From Leptodontidium sp. MPI-SDFR-AT-0119 (lineage: Eukaryota > Ascomycota > Leotiomycetes > Helotiales > Leptodontidiaceae), in NCBI GenBank assembly GCA_020726505.1, contig JAHLEZ010000022.1, positions 1 through 64,000 of the forward strand: a DNA stretch of 64,000 nucleotides. Direction: 5' to 3'. The translations under genes and the position numbers were made by a program. Positions 21,501 through 34,810 of the stretch are shown here, piece after piece; position 1 is the stretch's first letter, and each line of letters opens with the position of its first letter. The notes under the pieces are model-generated. The model was not told the origin of the DNA and did no database searches. It saw nothing but the letters and a program-made list of their open reading frames with translations.

Positions 21501-23300
21501 TTAGGGAAAATTAGCGTATCTCTATTAAGTTATATTACGTTAATATTTAAAATATATAATTGTGCTAAGAGTTTCAAAAGGGCACTTTTTCAGTCGAATA
21601 TTTACTTACAGGCTATATACTCGCTAATAGACTTATAAAAAACCTCTCTTAATAGAAATTTAAGAATTTTATTACTTTTATTAACTTGATCGATATTCGT
21701 GTTTAATTAAAGTAACTTATTATAGAGCCCTCACTTTAAAGTAAGTCTTTATATACGTTCTTTACTTTTTCCTTTATTATAAGGGTATCTTCTTATATAT
21801 TTGTTATTCCTTTGTAAATTCTCTTATTATTTTATTTACTTAAAGAGTAATTAAGCTTAAATATGAAATTCACAGTATTTAAAAGATTTAATTACTTTTA
21901 ACAGTTATTTATTTCTATAATAAAAGTAACGTAACGTAAGTAAATTATAAGAGGACACTTAGTTATTTAAAGGTTCTTAAGCCTCGCCTTATATAAAAGA
22001 AAATAACTTATATAATTAGAAGGCTTAAAACCTCCCAAATTAAGTTACTTAACACATTAATAATTACCTTAATAAGCTCTTTAACCTAAGCAACTTAAGC
22101 TTCTTACTTTAGTACAACAAAATTAATACTAATACTAGCGGCCGTAATAGTAGCTTTATTAACTTTATTTATAATTATAATAAGAGTAATAGCTGTAAAA
22201 GTAATAAGAGAAGTTAAAGTTACTCCCCGAGAAGTTTCTTTATTATTCTTTAACTTTAAAAAGGAATTAATATAAAAAACAGTCGAGGCTATACTTAAAG
22301 TACGACTAATAAAGCTAATTACTTTATTAATAACTTTATTAATAATAACTTAACCCTTAAAGGCCGCTAAAATAAAAGCTCTTAAACGCTTTAATTCTTA
22401 AAAAGGTTAATAATTATATATTAAAAAAGAATAACTTAAAGAATTTACTTTTTCGCTTACGTTATTTAAAAGTGTAACTTAATAAACTAAGAAGGGGGCC
22501 TAAGTAATAGCGGGAGTAACTTTATAAGAGTGACTTAAGGCGTACGTAAAGTAACGAGTACTCTAACTAATAATATTAAAGTACTTGTTAATACTTTTAA
22601 TTTAAAGAGCGCTATTAATATAACTTAAGTAAATAACTATATACTTAACTCCCTTAATACGAGGAGTATAAGTACGAATAATAAGAGTAGTTATAGTAGT
22701 TCTTTTTAAAGTAAGAGTAGCTTTTAAAGCCTTCTTAGCCTTTTTCTTCTTTTTCGCTTATTATAATTAATAATGCCTAAATTAATATATAGTTTTAAGA
22801 TCGACGATTAACTTAATTTAATTTAAATAACTTATAACGACGGACAGACGATTAGCCTTAACGGCAGTAGTAAATCGCTATAAGATACTTATAATACTAG
22901 TTAATTAATTTATTAATTAATTAATTAATTATTAATTAGTTAATTAGTTAGTAGATCAAAAAGAGTCGATTTATATAGAATAAAATAGTTATAAAATTAA
23001 GAATTAAGTAGGGGCTACGCTACTTTAAATAAAAAGGTTATTTACTTAACTTAATAATATAAGAATAATTATAGCCTAAGTATTTAATTTAATATTTACT
23101 CTCGCTTAGTGTAACTAATTATAATACTAATAACTTACTATTATTACTTAACTAAGGGGTATATTGTATAAGCACGGGCTAATACTTAGTTAATTACGCG
23201 TTATACTAAATATAGTTTTTACTACGTTATACTACTTTTAAGAGAATAACGTATTCCCTTAATTTCCTTATATATTCTAAAGAATAATCAACCCTTTTAA
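21501..23300. other. RIP-mutated AT-rich DNA, perhaps gag-like remains on the minus strand
   Basis: The minus strand of about 22,790-21,990 can be read for long stretches interrupted by few stops and gives a Lys/Ala/Thr/Ile-rich product. No signature motif is visible, so assignment to a retrotransposon gag or another transposon is speculative. An ATTAATT simple repeat lies at about 22,905-22,940. Confidence 0.3.
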
Positions 23301-26300
23301 TTCTCTTTACGTTAATCGCAAGGCTCTACTTTATTTTTGTACTATAATATATTAATAGTATATTAAAGCCTAATGTTCTTATAAAGTTATAGCTTTTATT
23401 ACTTATTAATTTAAGTTTTAATTTAAGTACTTTTATTAACTTTATTCCTTTATACTTATTATATTTAAACGCTAATTTAAGTTAAATTAGAGCCCGCCTT
23501 ATATAAAAGATTTATTATATTAACTTTTAACTTAAAAGTTAATTTTAAGAAAGTCTTTATTATTTATAAATAAACTTATTTTAACTTTATTAAAAGTATA
23601 TATTTTTTTTTAATTTTTATAACTTTTACTAGAGATTTATTTACGATTATAATATTATAATAAAACTTTTTATTTATTTAATTAAAAATAATATTCCCTT
23701 TTACTTTATTATAAAATATAAAGTCGCCTTTAACTTCTTAAAATATACTTTTATGTTTATACTTCTCTTAAGATATTATTAATAAGATTTACTTTACTTT
23801 TTAAAGATAAATACTAATAATATTAAATAAAAGTCTACTTTAAGAGATATAATAAGTTAAAAGGAAAGTATAAATAAAATAATAATTATATTAAGTATCT
23901 TAAGTTAAGTTCTTATTCTTATATAAAGCTTTAATAACTTTAATATAAACTATATTATTAAGTTCTCTTATAGCCTTTATACCTTAGGCTATAAGTAATC
24001 TATTAAACCTTTATTTCTTTAATACTCCCTTATTAAAAGAATTACTTTAGACTCTTTTTATTAGTTAATTAATTTAAGTAATCCCTTAAACCTTAAGAAC
24101 TTTAATTTCTATAATAATTTTATTATCCTATTAATTATTATCTCGTTTATAAGAATATATATAATATTAAGCTTCCCTCGCTTATTTAAGTCCTAAATAA
24201 AGTAATAATAAATTATTAATATACTTAGAGCGCTCGTAAAAATATAAGTTCTTAATTAACGTAAATAATCCTTAATTGTCCCTTAATATTTATATTATAC
24301 TTACGTTTTTTTTAATATATTTATATAATCTTAAGTCTTAAAATATTTATATAATTTATTGTCCTTATTTTATATATATAATAAGTATTATATATTTAGA
24401 CTTATAACTTAATAATATAACTAATCTTTACTTCTTACTCCCTTAAGTAATTAATCTTTTATAAAATATTACTATATATTTAAAGACACTTTTCTAGTTA
24501 ACTTTATTACTTACTTAATTAATATTAGAATATATAATAAAACGTTTATATATTCCCTTAAGACTAAATTATAACTTTTATATAATAGTTGAGTTTAAGT
24601 ACTATAAGAGTTTCTTTAATACTTTTTTATATTACTTATATAAGTTACTTATATATTAACTTAACTTTCCGAGAATAAAGGTTATATTTAGTCTAGTAAG
24701 AATTATAATATATATTAACTTTTTAATAATATATTAATATTTAGTTATATTAATTCGTATATTCTTATTAGTTATTAGACTATAATTTATATAATTAGTT
24801 AATAAGTAATATTTACTCTTATATATTAAGGCTATAAATCTAAGTTTCTTTAGTACTTATTAAAGATATTCTTTTTAGTCGAGGTAAATTATTTAGTTCT
24901 TTTAGTCTTTAGCGACTTTATTTCTAAGGATCTTATAAATCTCCCTTAAGTTCTTAACTTTAAATTACTCAAAGAGCTTTTTATAAAACTAGTTTAACTT
25001 ATTTATTAACTTAATTATAATAATAATATTGTTAATATATATTATTACTTTAATAGTCTTATCCTTATAAACGAAAAAGTAAAGATTAATAAGACTTTAT
25101 TTAAAACCTTATTTAAGTAATTCGCTTTTAATTAATAAGTTTTAGTCTTAAGTAACTTACTTAAGTCTATATAAGCTTCACAGAATCTCGAGAATGTGAC
25201 CTTTTTTAACTCTAAATCTTAGTAATATAATTATATAAATCTTTTCTTTTAAGAATAATTTTTTAAATATATTCTTTATATTATATTAGTAACACTTTAG
25301 ATTTTTTATTATAATTAATATAAGGAATAACTTAAAGGTATTATAATATAAAGTTAATATATAAGTCTTATTATAATTAGTTTTATAAACTTATATAAAT
25401 CCTCTTACGACTAGTTAAGCCTTAAAGTAATTAAGTACTCTTATAATTAGAGTTTTAATAGTAAAGACTTACTTAAAAGTAATAATATTAACTCTTTTAA
25501 GTGGGACTATTTCCTTTTAAGTCTTATTTCCTATTAGAGATCGAAGTTCCTTAATAATAACCTCTTTTTATTATATATTATACTTTAAATTATTAATTAC
25601 TTCTTTAAATATTAAAGGAATCTTTATACTTAAGACTTTTATAACTTAAAGTACTAAATCGAGATCTTTATTTAATTCTCTTAAAAATAAATTAAGATCT
25701 TTATTTAGTTCTCTTAAAGTAATTTACGTTATTATTACTTTAATTATTTTATATATTTATTCCTTTATATATTCTAATTTTAAGTCGTCTAACCTTTTTT
25801 ATTTATTATTTTATATAAGTCAGAAGATTTATTTAAGTACTAATAATGTACTCGATGACTCTAAATTATTATTACTAATAATATTAATATCTTTTATTAT
25901 ATCTTTAAATATTATTTAATAAGTCTCGATTATACTTAAATCTAGTAACTTATTTATTAAGCTAAAGAATTCTATCTCTTTTTACTCTTTAAAAGGCCAC
26001 GATTTAAGGATTTCCTTTTCTAATATTAAGTTATAAATTATATTATTGTTTTTATTAAATTAAATAACTCTTAGTAACGGCTTAAATAACTTAATTACTA
26101 CTTATAATATAGCCTTAGTCGTAGTAGTATTAAATTAGTACTTATCTAGGACTAATATATCCTTCTTTAATTTACTTCTTAAAAGGCGATTTAATTATAT
26201 ATTTAGTGTACCTTATAGCCTAAATTAGCTTTATAATCTAAGATTAATAGTTCCGCCCTTTATATTTTCGTTTACTTTAATACGGCTAAATTACTAAGTA

Positions 26301-26840
26301 TAACTTAATTTTAAATAATATACTTTAAAGTACTTAGTAATATTATTTATATAACTTATAAAAACTCTAACTTTTAAAGTATCTTATAGTTTATTATATT
26401 ATTAACTTACTAAAATAGTCTTTAAATTAATATAAGTATATACTTTATATCCTTATACTTTAACGTAATTAATTAAAGAAGTAATTCTAATATAAGCTTT
26501 GTAGGGGCTTATAATACTACTATTAATTACAAGTCTAATATTTATTAAGTTCTAAATATACGTGTTATATTCTATTACTTTATTTTAGAATTCTAATAAT
26601 AAATCTACTTTTTTTAGTATTACTCGCATATTCGCTTTTACTATTTTAATATTACGTTCGACTGAGCCGTTTTAATATAAAGACGCCGTAGTAGTTTATT
26701 TAAAACGTGTTTTAACTCTTATATCTCTTTAGTCTCTTATTACTTTAAGTAATTCTAGTGTATTATTTAATTATATTATAAGGATTTTCTCTTTTATTTA
26801 AAATTCTATATTATATTTCTAAGTTTTTAATTCTATAATC
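23301..26840 (-). mobile_element. Copia-type LTR retrotransposon fragment, minus strand (integrase and reverse transcriptase)
   Basis: On the minus strand the integrase core end is readable: NGSVERN at 26,671-26,651, then an FWN-type alpha helix, PYKAY, and a GYKVYTYI strand, as in Copia integrases. Further along lie the reverse transcriptase YINN (YVDD mutated) at 25,039-25,028 and the following FKVKNLREIYKILRNKVAKD block. RIP has changed many codons to TAA or TAG. The 5' part (gag and 5' LTR) is missing because the AT-rich tract is cut at about 26,840. The lower-coordinate limit is approximate and no LTR was identified. Confidence 0.6.
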
Positions 26841-28396
26841 TGGGCTGTGGTGTTGGCCCCCCCGGGTTTAGCGACCGCTGCATCCGGCAAGGCGCGGGCA
26901 CGGGCCCGGTGCCGCTTTCGCGAGGTATAAGAACCCTCGCCCATCCCCCTCCTCGACCTTCATCCTCTTTCACCTCCTCTCCCAACGAGCCCACGCCGAC
27001 CCACCCCTCAGGCTGCCCCTCCTCGCATCACATCATGCGCCGTCGACCCCCCCTCGCTCGGACCCGCCCCCGTGCCAGCGTCGGCGTCGCCGCAGCTGAA
27101 GCTGAGACCGAGACTCCTGGCGGCGCGAGCGGTTGGGAAGCTGCTACCCCTCGATCTCCCACTCTGGCCCCGATTCCCCTTCAACGGTGACGGTGACCCT
27201 CTCTCCGAGCCGTGTCGCATTGGCTGAGATACGAGAAGAGGAGTCGAATGCCTGCACCAAAGCACCCTCGTCGTCGCACCATTCTCGCATTCACGGCAGC
27301 GCCAGTCCTCGGTGAATTGCGAAGCGCAGGCTCTGCCTAGGCAGTGCTCCACGCGTTCCGACCTCACCAATGCAAAAAATGCCTCACGATGACGCGGCCA
27401 CCCTTCTGCCTAGCTGGATCCTCGGATCAGTTACGTACGGGCAACAGCGGTGACGACGGCCCTTGTGGTAAGCTCCTTCCCCAAATGGAGGCATTGGCAG
27501 CAAGTGTGCTCTAGGTTCTGAGCTGACCTGCGAGGGAAGGGCCGATACCTGCGTGCGTGGCAGTGGGGGAGTGGATGGCTGGAGCTGCTACAACCTCCTG
27601 CTCCTCCTTACCGAATCCGGAGGCCCCTCTACTCTGAGCACCGTCACTCGACCACGTTCCCCACGCATCGACTGCGATTTGTCCTGGCACACGAGGAGCT
27701 GATACTGGGATGAAGAGGCTGGGAAGCATCCGGTGATACGAGAAGGGCTGGGCAGAGCGGTAGGAATTCCAGATCGCAGCAGGATTCCTCGATCGACGGT
27801 GAAGCTGCCGGACAAACGGAAAGTATATGGGGGCAATCGCAGGCGGGCTAGACCCTCTGACCTCGGATGTTGCAAGATCCGGGTCTTGGGCACCTGCGAG
27901 GATTTCCTGGCTGCGTCCCGAGCTGCAGGAGGATTCCTGGCAGCACGCTGGCACTGACTACTTTATTGGAGGAACGAGGGCAGGACGGAGCCAGAAATGG
28001 TCACAGGGAAACGCTGTGGTGGCCGGCAGTGACGGCTGAGTTCAGCTTTGCATAGAAGGACGGGTTAAGTGCAACGGCGAGCACTGCCTAGTTGAGATGC
28101 ATGTCCCATCCTTTGGTGTAGGGATCGCAGGTTCCTGGGTGGAAGGGAGAGAACGGAATGGAAGCCACGGGGCTTTTCTCATGTAACATGCATTTCCCTT
28201 GGCCTTGCTAGGACAGGCAACGACGGCAAGACAACTGTGAGCAGCAGATAGGAAACCAGGGCCGGAGAGCGGGCGGCCATATAAACCTTCAGTCTTTCCC
28301 ACTTTGAAGTGGCAGTTCAGTCCAGGAAATCATCAAGTTTCCAACTCGAGGCCAATTCCATTTATCCTCATCACACATTTTCTGAGCGCCTTCACT
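26841..28396. other. GC-rich region after an abrupt composition change, no gene supported
   Basis: The AT-rich tract stops within about 20 bases. A TATA-like box (GGTATAAGAA) lies near 26,925, and an ATG at 27,034 opens a 51-codon Arg/Pro/Ala-rich frame to TGA 27,188; this could be a small gene but has no other support. Overlapping open frames on both strands up to 28,300 (for example 27,954-27,511 minus) are not backed by domains or splice signals. Confidence 0.35.
28280..28286 (+). promoter_or_regulatory. TATA box of the Myb/SANT-like gene
   Basis: TATAAAC lies 117 bases before the ATG at 28397, in a fungal-type promoter position, with a pyrimidine-rich leader after it. Confidence 0.5.
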
Positions 28397-30318
28397 ATGG
28401 CCACTGTCGACTTGAACCACGTCCACTTTTGGCAGCCACCGAAGCCTTCACTCCACCAGCAGCACACACTTCCACGCAAACATAGCATGGCTGCCTCCGC
28501 AACCACATCTCGCAACCAGCCAGTTGCAGCGACTCGGCAGCGAGGGCGTGACTTTGAAGCCCAGCCCGAAGATGAAGAAGTCGAAGCTCAAGGTACGATC
28601 GCAGAGAATCTTTGGAAGGGACCTTGACTGATCTGCTGTGAGAACTCGCAGGCCGCATTCACGACCCCACCAACTCCGACGATGATGCAGACGATACCTT
28701 CCTATCGATCGAAGAGCTCCTGGATCCGCTTTTGCGGAAGGAGATCGCGGCAACCGGATGCCAGGGCACTCGAGGTATGCGCGCCAGCTCTTTATTGCTA
28801 TAGAAAGCCGAATTCTGACAACTTCCAGACAGGCCGGTGATTCTTGAGGAGGACGAGGGCGATAGTCCTGACCACACTGCCGACTCCGAAACCACTTCCA
28901 CCTCCGTCAACACTAGCCCTGTTCCCGCCGTCGAGCTGAGCCAGGGCGCTGTTCCGTCTAACCGCGAGCCATGGTGGGATGTTGAGGAAGGCTGCTTCGT
29001 TTACGAGGACCTGCATCCACTTCCTCTGCTGGACCATAAAGGTTTGGCATCTACACCCGCCCAAGACCAGCCTCCCTCTCATCGCCACTCGCTTGGAGTA
29101 TCCCAGGACCAGATCAAGCCACATGGCGATAACAGAACCACGCGAAGTGCATCAGAAGAGTCGGCGGCACAGTCACTGATTATAACATTGGACGAGGACG
29201 GTGGGAGGGAGAGTGAAGAAAACGTCTCAGATCTTGAAAGGGACATGCAACTGGCTTTCGAGGAGCAAGAGGAGTTATTAGCTACCTCTCCTAGCTCCCC
29301 ACATCGTCTCCCGTTGGAATCATCGCATCCTTCGAGTAATCAGGACTGTGACCGAGGCTGGTCAGAAGAGCTCCAGTCCAGCTCGGGGCTGCTCTGCAGT
29401 CAGGAAAAGGAGAAGGAGAAGGAAGACCCGCGCGAGCAAGAACAAGAGGAGATGGCAACAGATGAGATAAGGCACAAGGTACTGGAGCAGGAACTAGAGG
29501 AGGCCGACAATAGTGACGATAGTGGGGAGCGCGAGCAGCGAGGAGAGAAGCGGCAGCACCAGGACAAAGGAATCAATACCAGCATCCAACATTCCGAGAG
29601 GAGCGGCTATGATCATGACAAAAACGATGATGATGACGAGGACGACGAAGAAGACGAGAATCCACAACATACGAAGCGGCGGAGACTGTCCTTAGCGCCG
29701 CCTGATATGCCTCCAACGCCACCTCTTGAGCAGAGCTCACCAAACCCGCATTCCCTGGCACAGGCTCACAGCGCGACGCCATCCTCAACCACGCAATTTG
29801 AGATCGGCAATGCGCAGTCCCAGACTGATCTGGCTCACCCGCCCGCGTCTATAAATAACGACCACCACTTCACCCCACCAAGCTCTCGCAATCCCTCAGA
29901 TACGGAGGAGTCAGCATCAGGCGCGGACTTTCATGAATGGCCTTTCCATGGTTTCCTGAAGCGCGTTACGATTGGCAATCAGATCACGTACAATCTCGAG
30001 TTTTCGTTGTCACATGTCCCTGAGCACTTGTGCCTCTCACTTCATTCAGAAGTTTTAAGCACTAGCTCTAGGGAATCGTCAGTGGAGGCTCCAGTCTCTC
30101 GCCGGGCTGTCACTTCTCGCAAGCCAGGCAAGGAATTGACGAAGAATCAAGAGAGGCTGCTGGCTAAGATGGTCCACGACGACAAGACCTGGGCAGAGAT
30201 AGGACGGCATTTTCCAGGCCACACAATGCAGTCACTAAAGGACAACTTCTTCACGAAGCAAGGGGGGAAGCCTCGAAAGCGGGGGCGAAAGCCTGGTGTG
30301 AGGACTGTTGGCGTGTGA
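28397..30318 (+). CDS. Myb/SANT-like DNA-binding protein with AT-hook-like tail, three exons, 602 residues
   Basis: Exons are 28397-28592, 28652-28774 and 28829-30318. Donors GTACGA and GTATGC and acceptors CGCAG and TCCAG join in frame, and the product has no internal stop. Residues 1-530 are largely disordered, acidic and Ser/Pro/Glu-rich, with a poly-Asp/Glu run near nt 29,625-29,660 followed by a basic KRRR cluster. A conserved block (FHGFLKRVTIGNQITYNLEF, nt about 29,946-30,005) comes next. The last 65 residues contain a helix-turn-helix of Myb/SANT type (LTKNQERLLAKMVHDDKTWA, then EIGRHFPG) and a KPRKRGRKPG AT-hook-like tail. Likely a nuclear DNA-binding protein. A near-copy with frameshifts lies at 37,876-39,679. 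Confidence 0.75.
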
Positions 30319-31482
30319 CGAAGGACTGGAGCCTAATGAAGACTTGCGGATGCGTAGGATGCGAAAGTGTTTGTTGTGTAGAATTGTCTTGAATGTTGGT
30401 TGGAACCTATTTGATCGAGTCGGTGCTTCCCTTTTTCAGCACGTACACATGTTTAGAGCCTCACACAGTTGCAAGTAGTCATTGCAAGGGATCTTTCAGT
30501 GCCAAAGCTAAGTTGAATATCGTGCTGCTTGAAGCGGATTTTGTGCCTGGGGACTCGAGACTTGCTCACGTGCGGTCGTTACTCCATTGAAGACACATCT
30601 AGACGTGGTAAGCAGAGGTTGCTTGGGTAGATCTATTGCGTATCTTTCCAAAGCTTAGTGACATCCCAGACTATGTTAATGGACTACAAGCCGCTGTAAG
30701 CTTCTGTGGCTCGAAAACTCCATTCCCTCGGTGGGATACAGCCGAGTCTAATAGTGACACATCAGATAAGGCGCCACGCCACAAATTCCGCGAGCCCAGA
30801 ACACGAGACTCTATGTCGTCAAGAAATAAACGCCGAAGAAATAGACGGATAATAGCAGCTTCAACGAGGGACAGGACAACTAGAGACAATAAAGGTCAAA
30901 GTAGAGCCTCAAACACTAAAACTCATCGTAGAACCTCGGACAATCCACTAGACACATGCAATACATATAAGGCAAAATTTGTTTCCGAAGCGAGCTTTTC
31001 AGCCATTTCAGAGAAGTATCGTGGCCTAAGCACATGGATAAGAACGACGGTGTCGCCGGCTAAGATGTACCGCTTTACTGCTAGACAACCATTTGTACTA
31101 GGAACGCAAGAGCAATAGAGTATTTTATTATTTAGTGTCTACACCTCTTAATCATGTAACGCTCATCAAGCATCCACGGGCATACAAGAGGTAGGTCGAC
31201 GAGGACACCAAGGCTCGCATTCTATCGTCTTCCCGAAAGATAACTACGCGAATCCAATTACTTGTCCCAATATTACGAGGGGTCCAATGACGGGTAAGGC
31301 GGGCAGGAAGATAAGTAGAGCCGGCTGAAGGTCAAGATCTCGATCTCAGTCAACTTCGATGTCACGGATTGGTTCCTCATGCTGTGCACGAAATCCTCAC
31401 CTTAGACAACGCAAACAGGACTCCACTTCAAGCCCCCCTCGAGCTGAGGATGTGGGAATCCCGTGCCCACCCCCTGCCAGCG
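30319..31482. other. Region without a supported gene
   Basis: A 160-codon plus-strand frame (30,636-31,118) has no ATG near its start and a composition very rich in Arg, Ser and Thr. An overlapping minus-strand frame is also present. Neither is supported by a domain or splice signal. It could hold decayed transposon or gene DNA. Confidence 0.3.
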
Positions 31483-31854
31483 TCACACCCGCTTTTCTGG
31501 CTGATGATGTGGTTCCCTGCTCAGCACCATGCGCCACTCTGAGCAACGTAGGGTCTCGGAACCCCCGTCCAGCACTGTCTTTACTGACGATGCAGCACGC
31601 CAGGAGTCAGCTCCCGAGCTGGTTGACGATCTGACCACCAGCCCAGGCGCATCATCCCCAGATGGCACACCAGTCCATACTCCTTCTGCATCGGAGAGTG
31701 TCAAACTGTCGAGTTCTTTGCAGATTTGACCTAGATCTGTCTTTGCATCACGCATATCGTCGGTGAAGATTGAGATCCACTTGGAAATGGCCACAATAGA
31801 GCGCATGAGGGAGAGAGTCCCCGTGGTGATCGTCAAAGGATCCATGACAGACAA
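31483..31854 (-). pseudogene. Relic of a STAND/NLR-type fungal N-terminal domain
   Basis: The minus-strand frame begins with MDPLTITTGTLSLMRSIVAI (second ATG at 31845). It continues with a helical segment ending in ICKELDSLTLS, the pattern of the helical N-terminal domain found at the start of many fungal ankyrin or NACHT proteins. After about 45 residues the similarity is lost and the frame ends at 31,483. No NACHT, WD or ankyrin sequence follows on the minus side. It is most likely a truncated remnant. The family assignment comes from the characteristic start only. Confidence 0.5.
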
Positions 31855-32576
31855 GGAGTGATGGTAGGTGATAGTTTGAGCCTACTCGAGAATCCAGATG
31901 ATGAGGCTATTGACCAGGCGATAAACGGACGCACTCTCCACACCAGCTCACTGAGAGTGATGGCGCCGGCCACACGGGGGTACCGTAATGACTTGAACGT
32001 GGCCGACTACACAAGGAAGATGGATTCAGATGGGCTAATTCGAGCAGAATAGTCTATCCTATCTCTCTGAAAAAACAGGCTGCACGGTGGCAGTGAGGGG
32101 TTCAGCTCAGCGGGGCTGAAAGAGGCGTTTATTCGGAAGGCTGATTTGAGGACTGTAAGAAAAGATCAACATGATGAAAAAGAGATGTCTGCAGATGAGT
32201 TTCGATATGAGGGGAACTAGTGTTTTGAGAATAAAGGATTAATTGTGCCGAGAAGAAGGAGGAACGACTAGGTAGGCTCGAGGTTAATGGGGATGACGTT
32301 TCCGGCTCGGTGGGAGTTGCCGAGAGGGAGGAAGGAGGTCGATGTTAAGGATGTTTCGTGAGGCTGTCTCGCAAGTTTCCGGCTTGGTAAGAGATTTGCA
32401 ACGGAAGAGGCAAGAAGTAGGAGGGAGAATAAAGCGAGAGAAGGAATTTGCAATCTCAGACTATTGCGCTTTCGCTACCTTCGTCGCCTACGCTACAGCC
32501 ACTTTAGCTCCCTCGCCTTTTTATTTTTGGGGATATTTTTTTGGCTTTCCCAAGTTTCAATCTCTGATAAGTAGGT
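31855..32576. other. Region without a supported gene
   Basis: Only short frames occur. A minus-strand frame 32,453-32,268 begins with a hydrophobic signal-like stretch (MQIPSLALFSLLLLASSVA), but its tail looks random, so it is not called as a gene. Confidence 0.35.
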
Positions 32577-34070
32577 TTACGACGCAGGCGCCAAAAGCGG
32601 CTGTCCGTCACGAGGTTTAGCCTGGCCCTTCTCAACGTCTTTCTCCCCACCGTGAAGCCTCTTGTCTGAAATTGTAGATCTGCGTTAGCGCTGGTGCAAT
32701 ACAATACAGTAAAGAAACCAACAAATAGATGGAATGAATGCTCTTTCTGTCAGGGTTCCATTTACCTACCTTGTTGATGCTGGAGCACGCGGTAGAGCCA
32801 CCAGCAAATGCCCCAAATGACCTGGAACCACACGAAGATGGAAACGATCTGACCGAAGCCCCATTGATCATCGATGTAGCTCTTCCCCAGAATCGACCTC
32901 ATGGAGTTGCGATCGATCTGCATCTGGACCAGACAGTAAACCATCCCGATTGACAGGCCCAGCGGCACTAGGACGTACGTGAGAGGAAATACGACCGCCT
33001 GCACTACTAGTTGAGCTAGTTGGTCCCATATCTCTCCGATAAGAAATACGACCCCGCAAGGAATCAATACCAAGGCAATGGCGAGCAGGACCTCATATAG
33101 GGTAATCGCGATCATTCCAACGACGATCTTGAGCAGGCGCACGAAAGAGAGTCCGTATTCTTTCAGCCCCTTGAACATCCAGTCACTTAGTGCATTCGCA
33201 GGTTTCGCAGACCATGCGAAGAAGTTGGCGGACGGTGGGGGCACTTTGATCTTCTTCGGAATCTTGGGAATAATTGTGCCATACGTCCCGCAGGCACTGA
33301 CGAGTTCTGGGAGGAAAGAGAAGGCGAGAATTGATTTCGCAATGTAGCCCCCGACAGCGAGGGAAATCGCAATGGAGATGACGCAACAGAACACACCGAT
33401 GTAAGCCAGAAAGGTTCGATCGCCCGAAGTGGATTCCTCGTTGGTCTTCACATCATTGTGCTGAGTTCGTTCCTTCTTCTTGGTCTCCACATCATCCTCC
33501 GAAACGAGGAATAGCCCCAGTGTTACGACTGTGGAGCAGAGGGAGAGCACCTGCATCGTGTTGAGCCAGTAAAGAAAGGTTGCCTCAAAGAGAAATCTCG
33601 TCTTTCGCAAGTAGATCAAGGTCGCAAGGTTGACTGGAAGGGAAACTAGGGCGAGACTCTGAAAGAAAGATTTGTGCAACTCTTCGACGCCAAGATCATC
33701 CTTTGTAAGCTTGAATCTCTTTTTGAGGTAGATGCCCAGGCCGAGAACGGGACCGTGGAGGACGGTCAACAAGGCTTGCAAGATCCACGAGAAATTCGCC
33801 TGCAAGATCCAAACACTGTCAGTATTGCAGCTCAGGTGAGAGGAATATGCCTCGATATCCCCGGGTGGGACAATGAGAAAGATGGCATATGCTTACCCCG
33901 ATACCAGAGAAATCGGGGTTCCCCTCGCCCCATGACAGCCCACACACGTCGGGACAAGACGCGATCTGGCTGGTAACATTGATGCCAGAATCAACGACGG
34001 CTAGGATCAGCGTAGTAAGTGAGTCTGTTGTGTTGCACGGGAGAGTGTTGTTGGTTGTGTTGGTCGCCAT
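32577..34070 (-). CDS. Fungal multi-pass membrane protein, three exons, 430 residues
   Basis: Exons on the minus strand are 34070-33897, 33799-32770 and 32665-32577. The introns have donors GTAAGC and GTAGGT, acceptors TTGCAG and TTTCAG, and a GCTAACG branch in the second, and all junctions stay in frame. The short extracellular-type N-terminus has N-glycosylation-like NTT/NTTD sites and a CPDVCGLSWGEGNPDFSGIG segment, typical of a fungal family of hypothetical integral membrane proteins. Six or seven hydrophobic segments follow, for example ILQALLTVLHGPVLGLGIYL, FCCVISIAISLAVGGYI and VVGMIAITLYEVLLAIALVL. The tail is short and charged (HGGEKDVEKGQ). The unspliced end would add only a few residues after QHQQ; the third exon is preferred because its splice signals are good. 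Function unknown. Confidence 0.75.
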
Positions 34071-34810
34071 GCTTTACACCTACCGAAATGAAATGAATAG
34101 AGTATGGCTGAGGAGTTGTGAGGTGAAGATAATAGAGAGCAACCCGCGGGCTCAAAATATGTCGGCGCTCTCAGCTGCAATTAACCGAATGACATCGAGT
34201 ATCTAGCTGGCTGGTCTGGACGAGATCGAGATCAGAAACGCACAGTTTTCCAATCCACCGCCCTATTCGGGATTGATGTGAGTGGCGCGAAGCCTTCAAA
34301 GTCGTGGCCAAGGCTAATAGGATGTCCGACTTTCAGCTTTGGAAGCGGTGGTCAGAAAGGACCCCCTTGTTCATCGGTTATTACTATTTTAACGGGCTGA
34401 AAGAGCCACATGTATGTCAGTCAGTGTTGCCAATTGGAGAGCTGAAGAGGCGCTCTCGCAAACTCGGGAACTTCTTTACGCCATCCCAGCCCTTCAGGAA
34501 AAGAATAAGGTATGAGGACCCAATCAAACGGGTCAGGGTTTTGAGGGTGCAGACCTCTGACTTTGAGGACATTGTAGGATTTTCTTCGTGCCCTGGACGC
34601 CTGCTGAGGATTCCGGCATTGCATCTTCTTGAATCTTCATGTGCATGGCGGTGAGGGATGGAGTGAGGAGAGCTGAGCGTTCATATCATAGGCAAAAGGT
34701 AGTTTGGACCATTAGAAGGAGTTTAGATGTTGGAACTGTTGGAAAATTGGAAGGAGAGAGGCGATGATAGGAACGATAGAGTTGAACTCGGTGATAGACA
34801 TAAGGCCGGC
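34071..34810. other. Region without a supported gene
   Basis: A 116-codon plus-strand frame (34,304-34,654) has no recognised domain or promoter signal. It lies between the promoter of the membrane protein gene and the hAT element. Confidence 0.3.

Noticed and set aside
27511..27954. 147-residue minus-strand gene
   Set aside because: Several overlapping frames of similar length occur on both strands in this GC-rich stretch, with no domain or splice signal to favour one.
30636..31118. 160-residue Arg/Ser-rich plus-strand gene
   Set aside because: No suitable ATG, low-complexity composition and a competing frame on the other strand.
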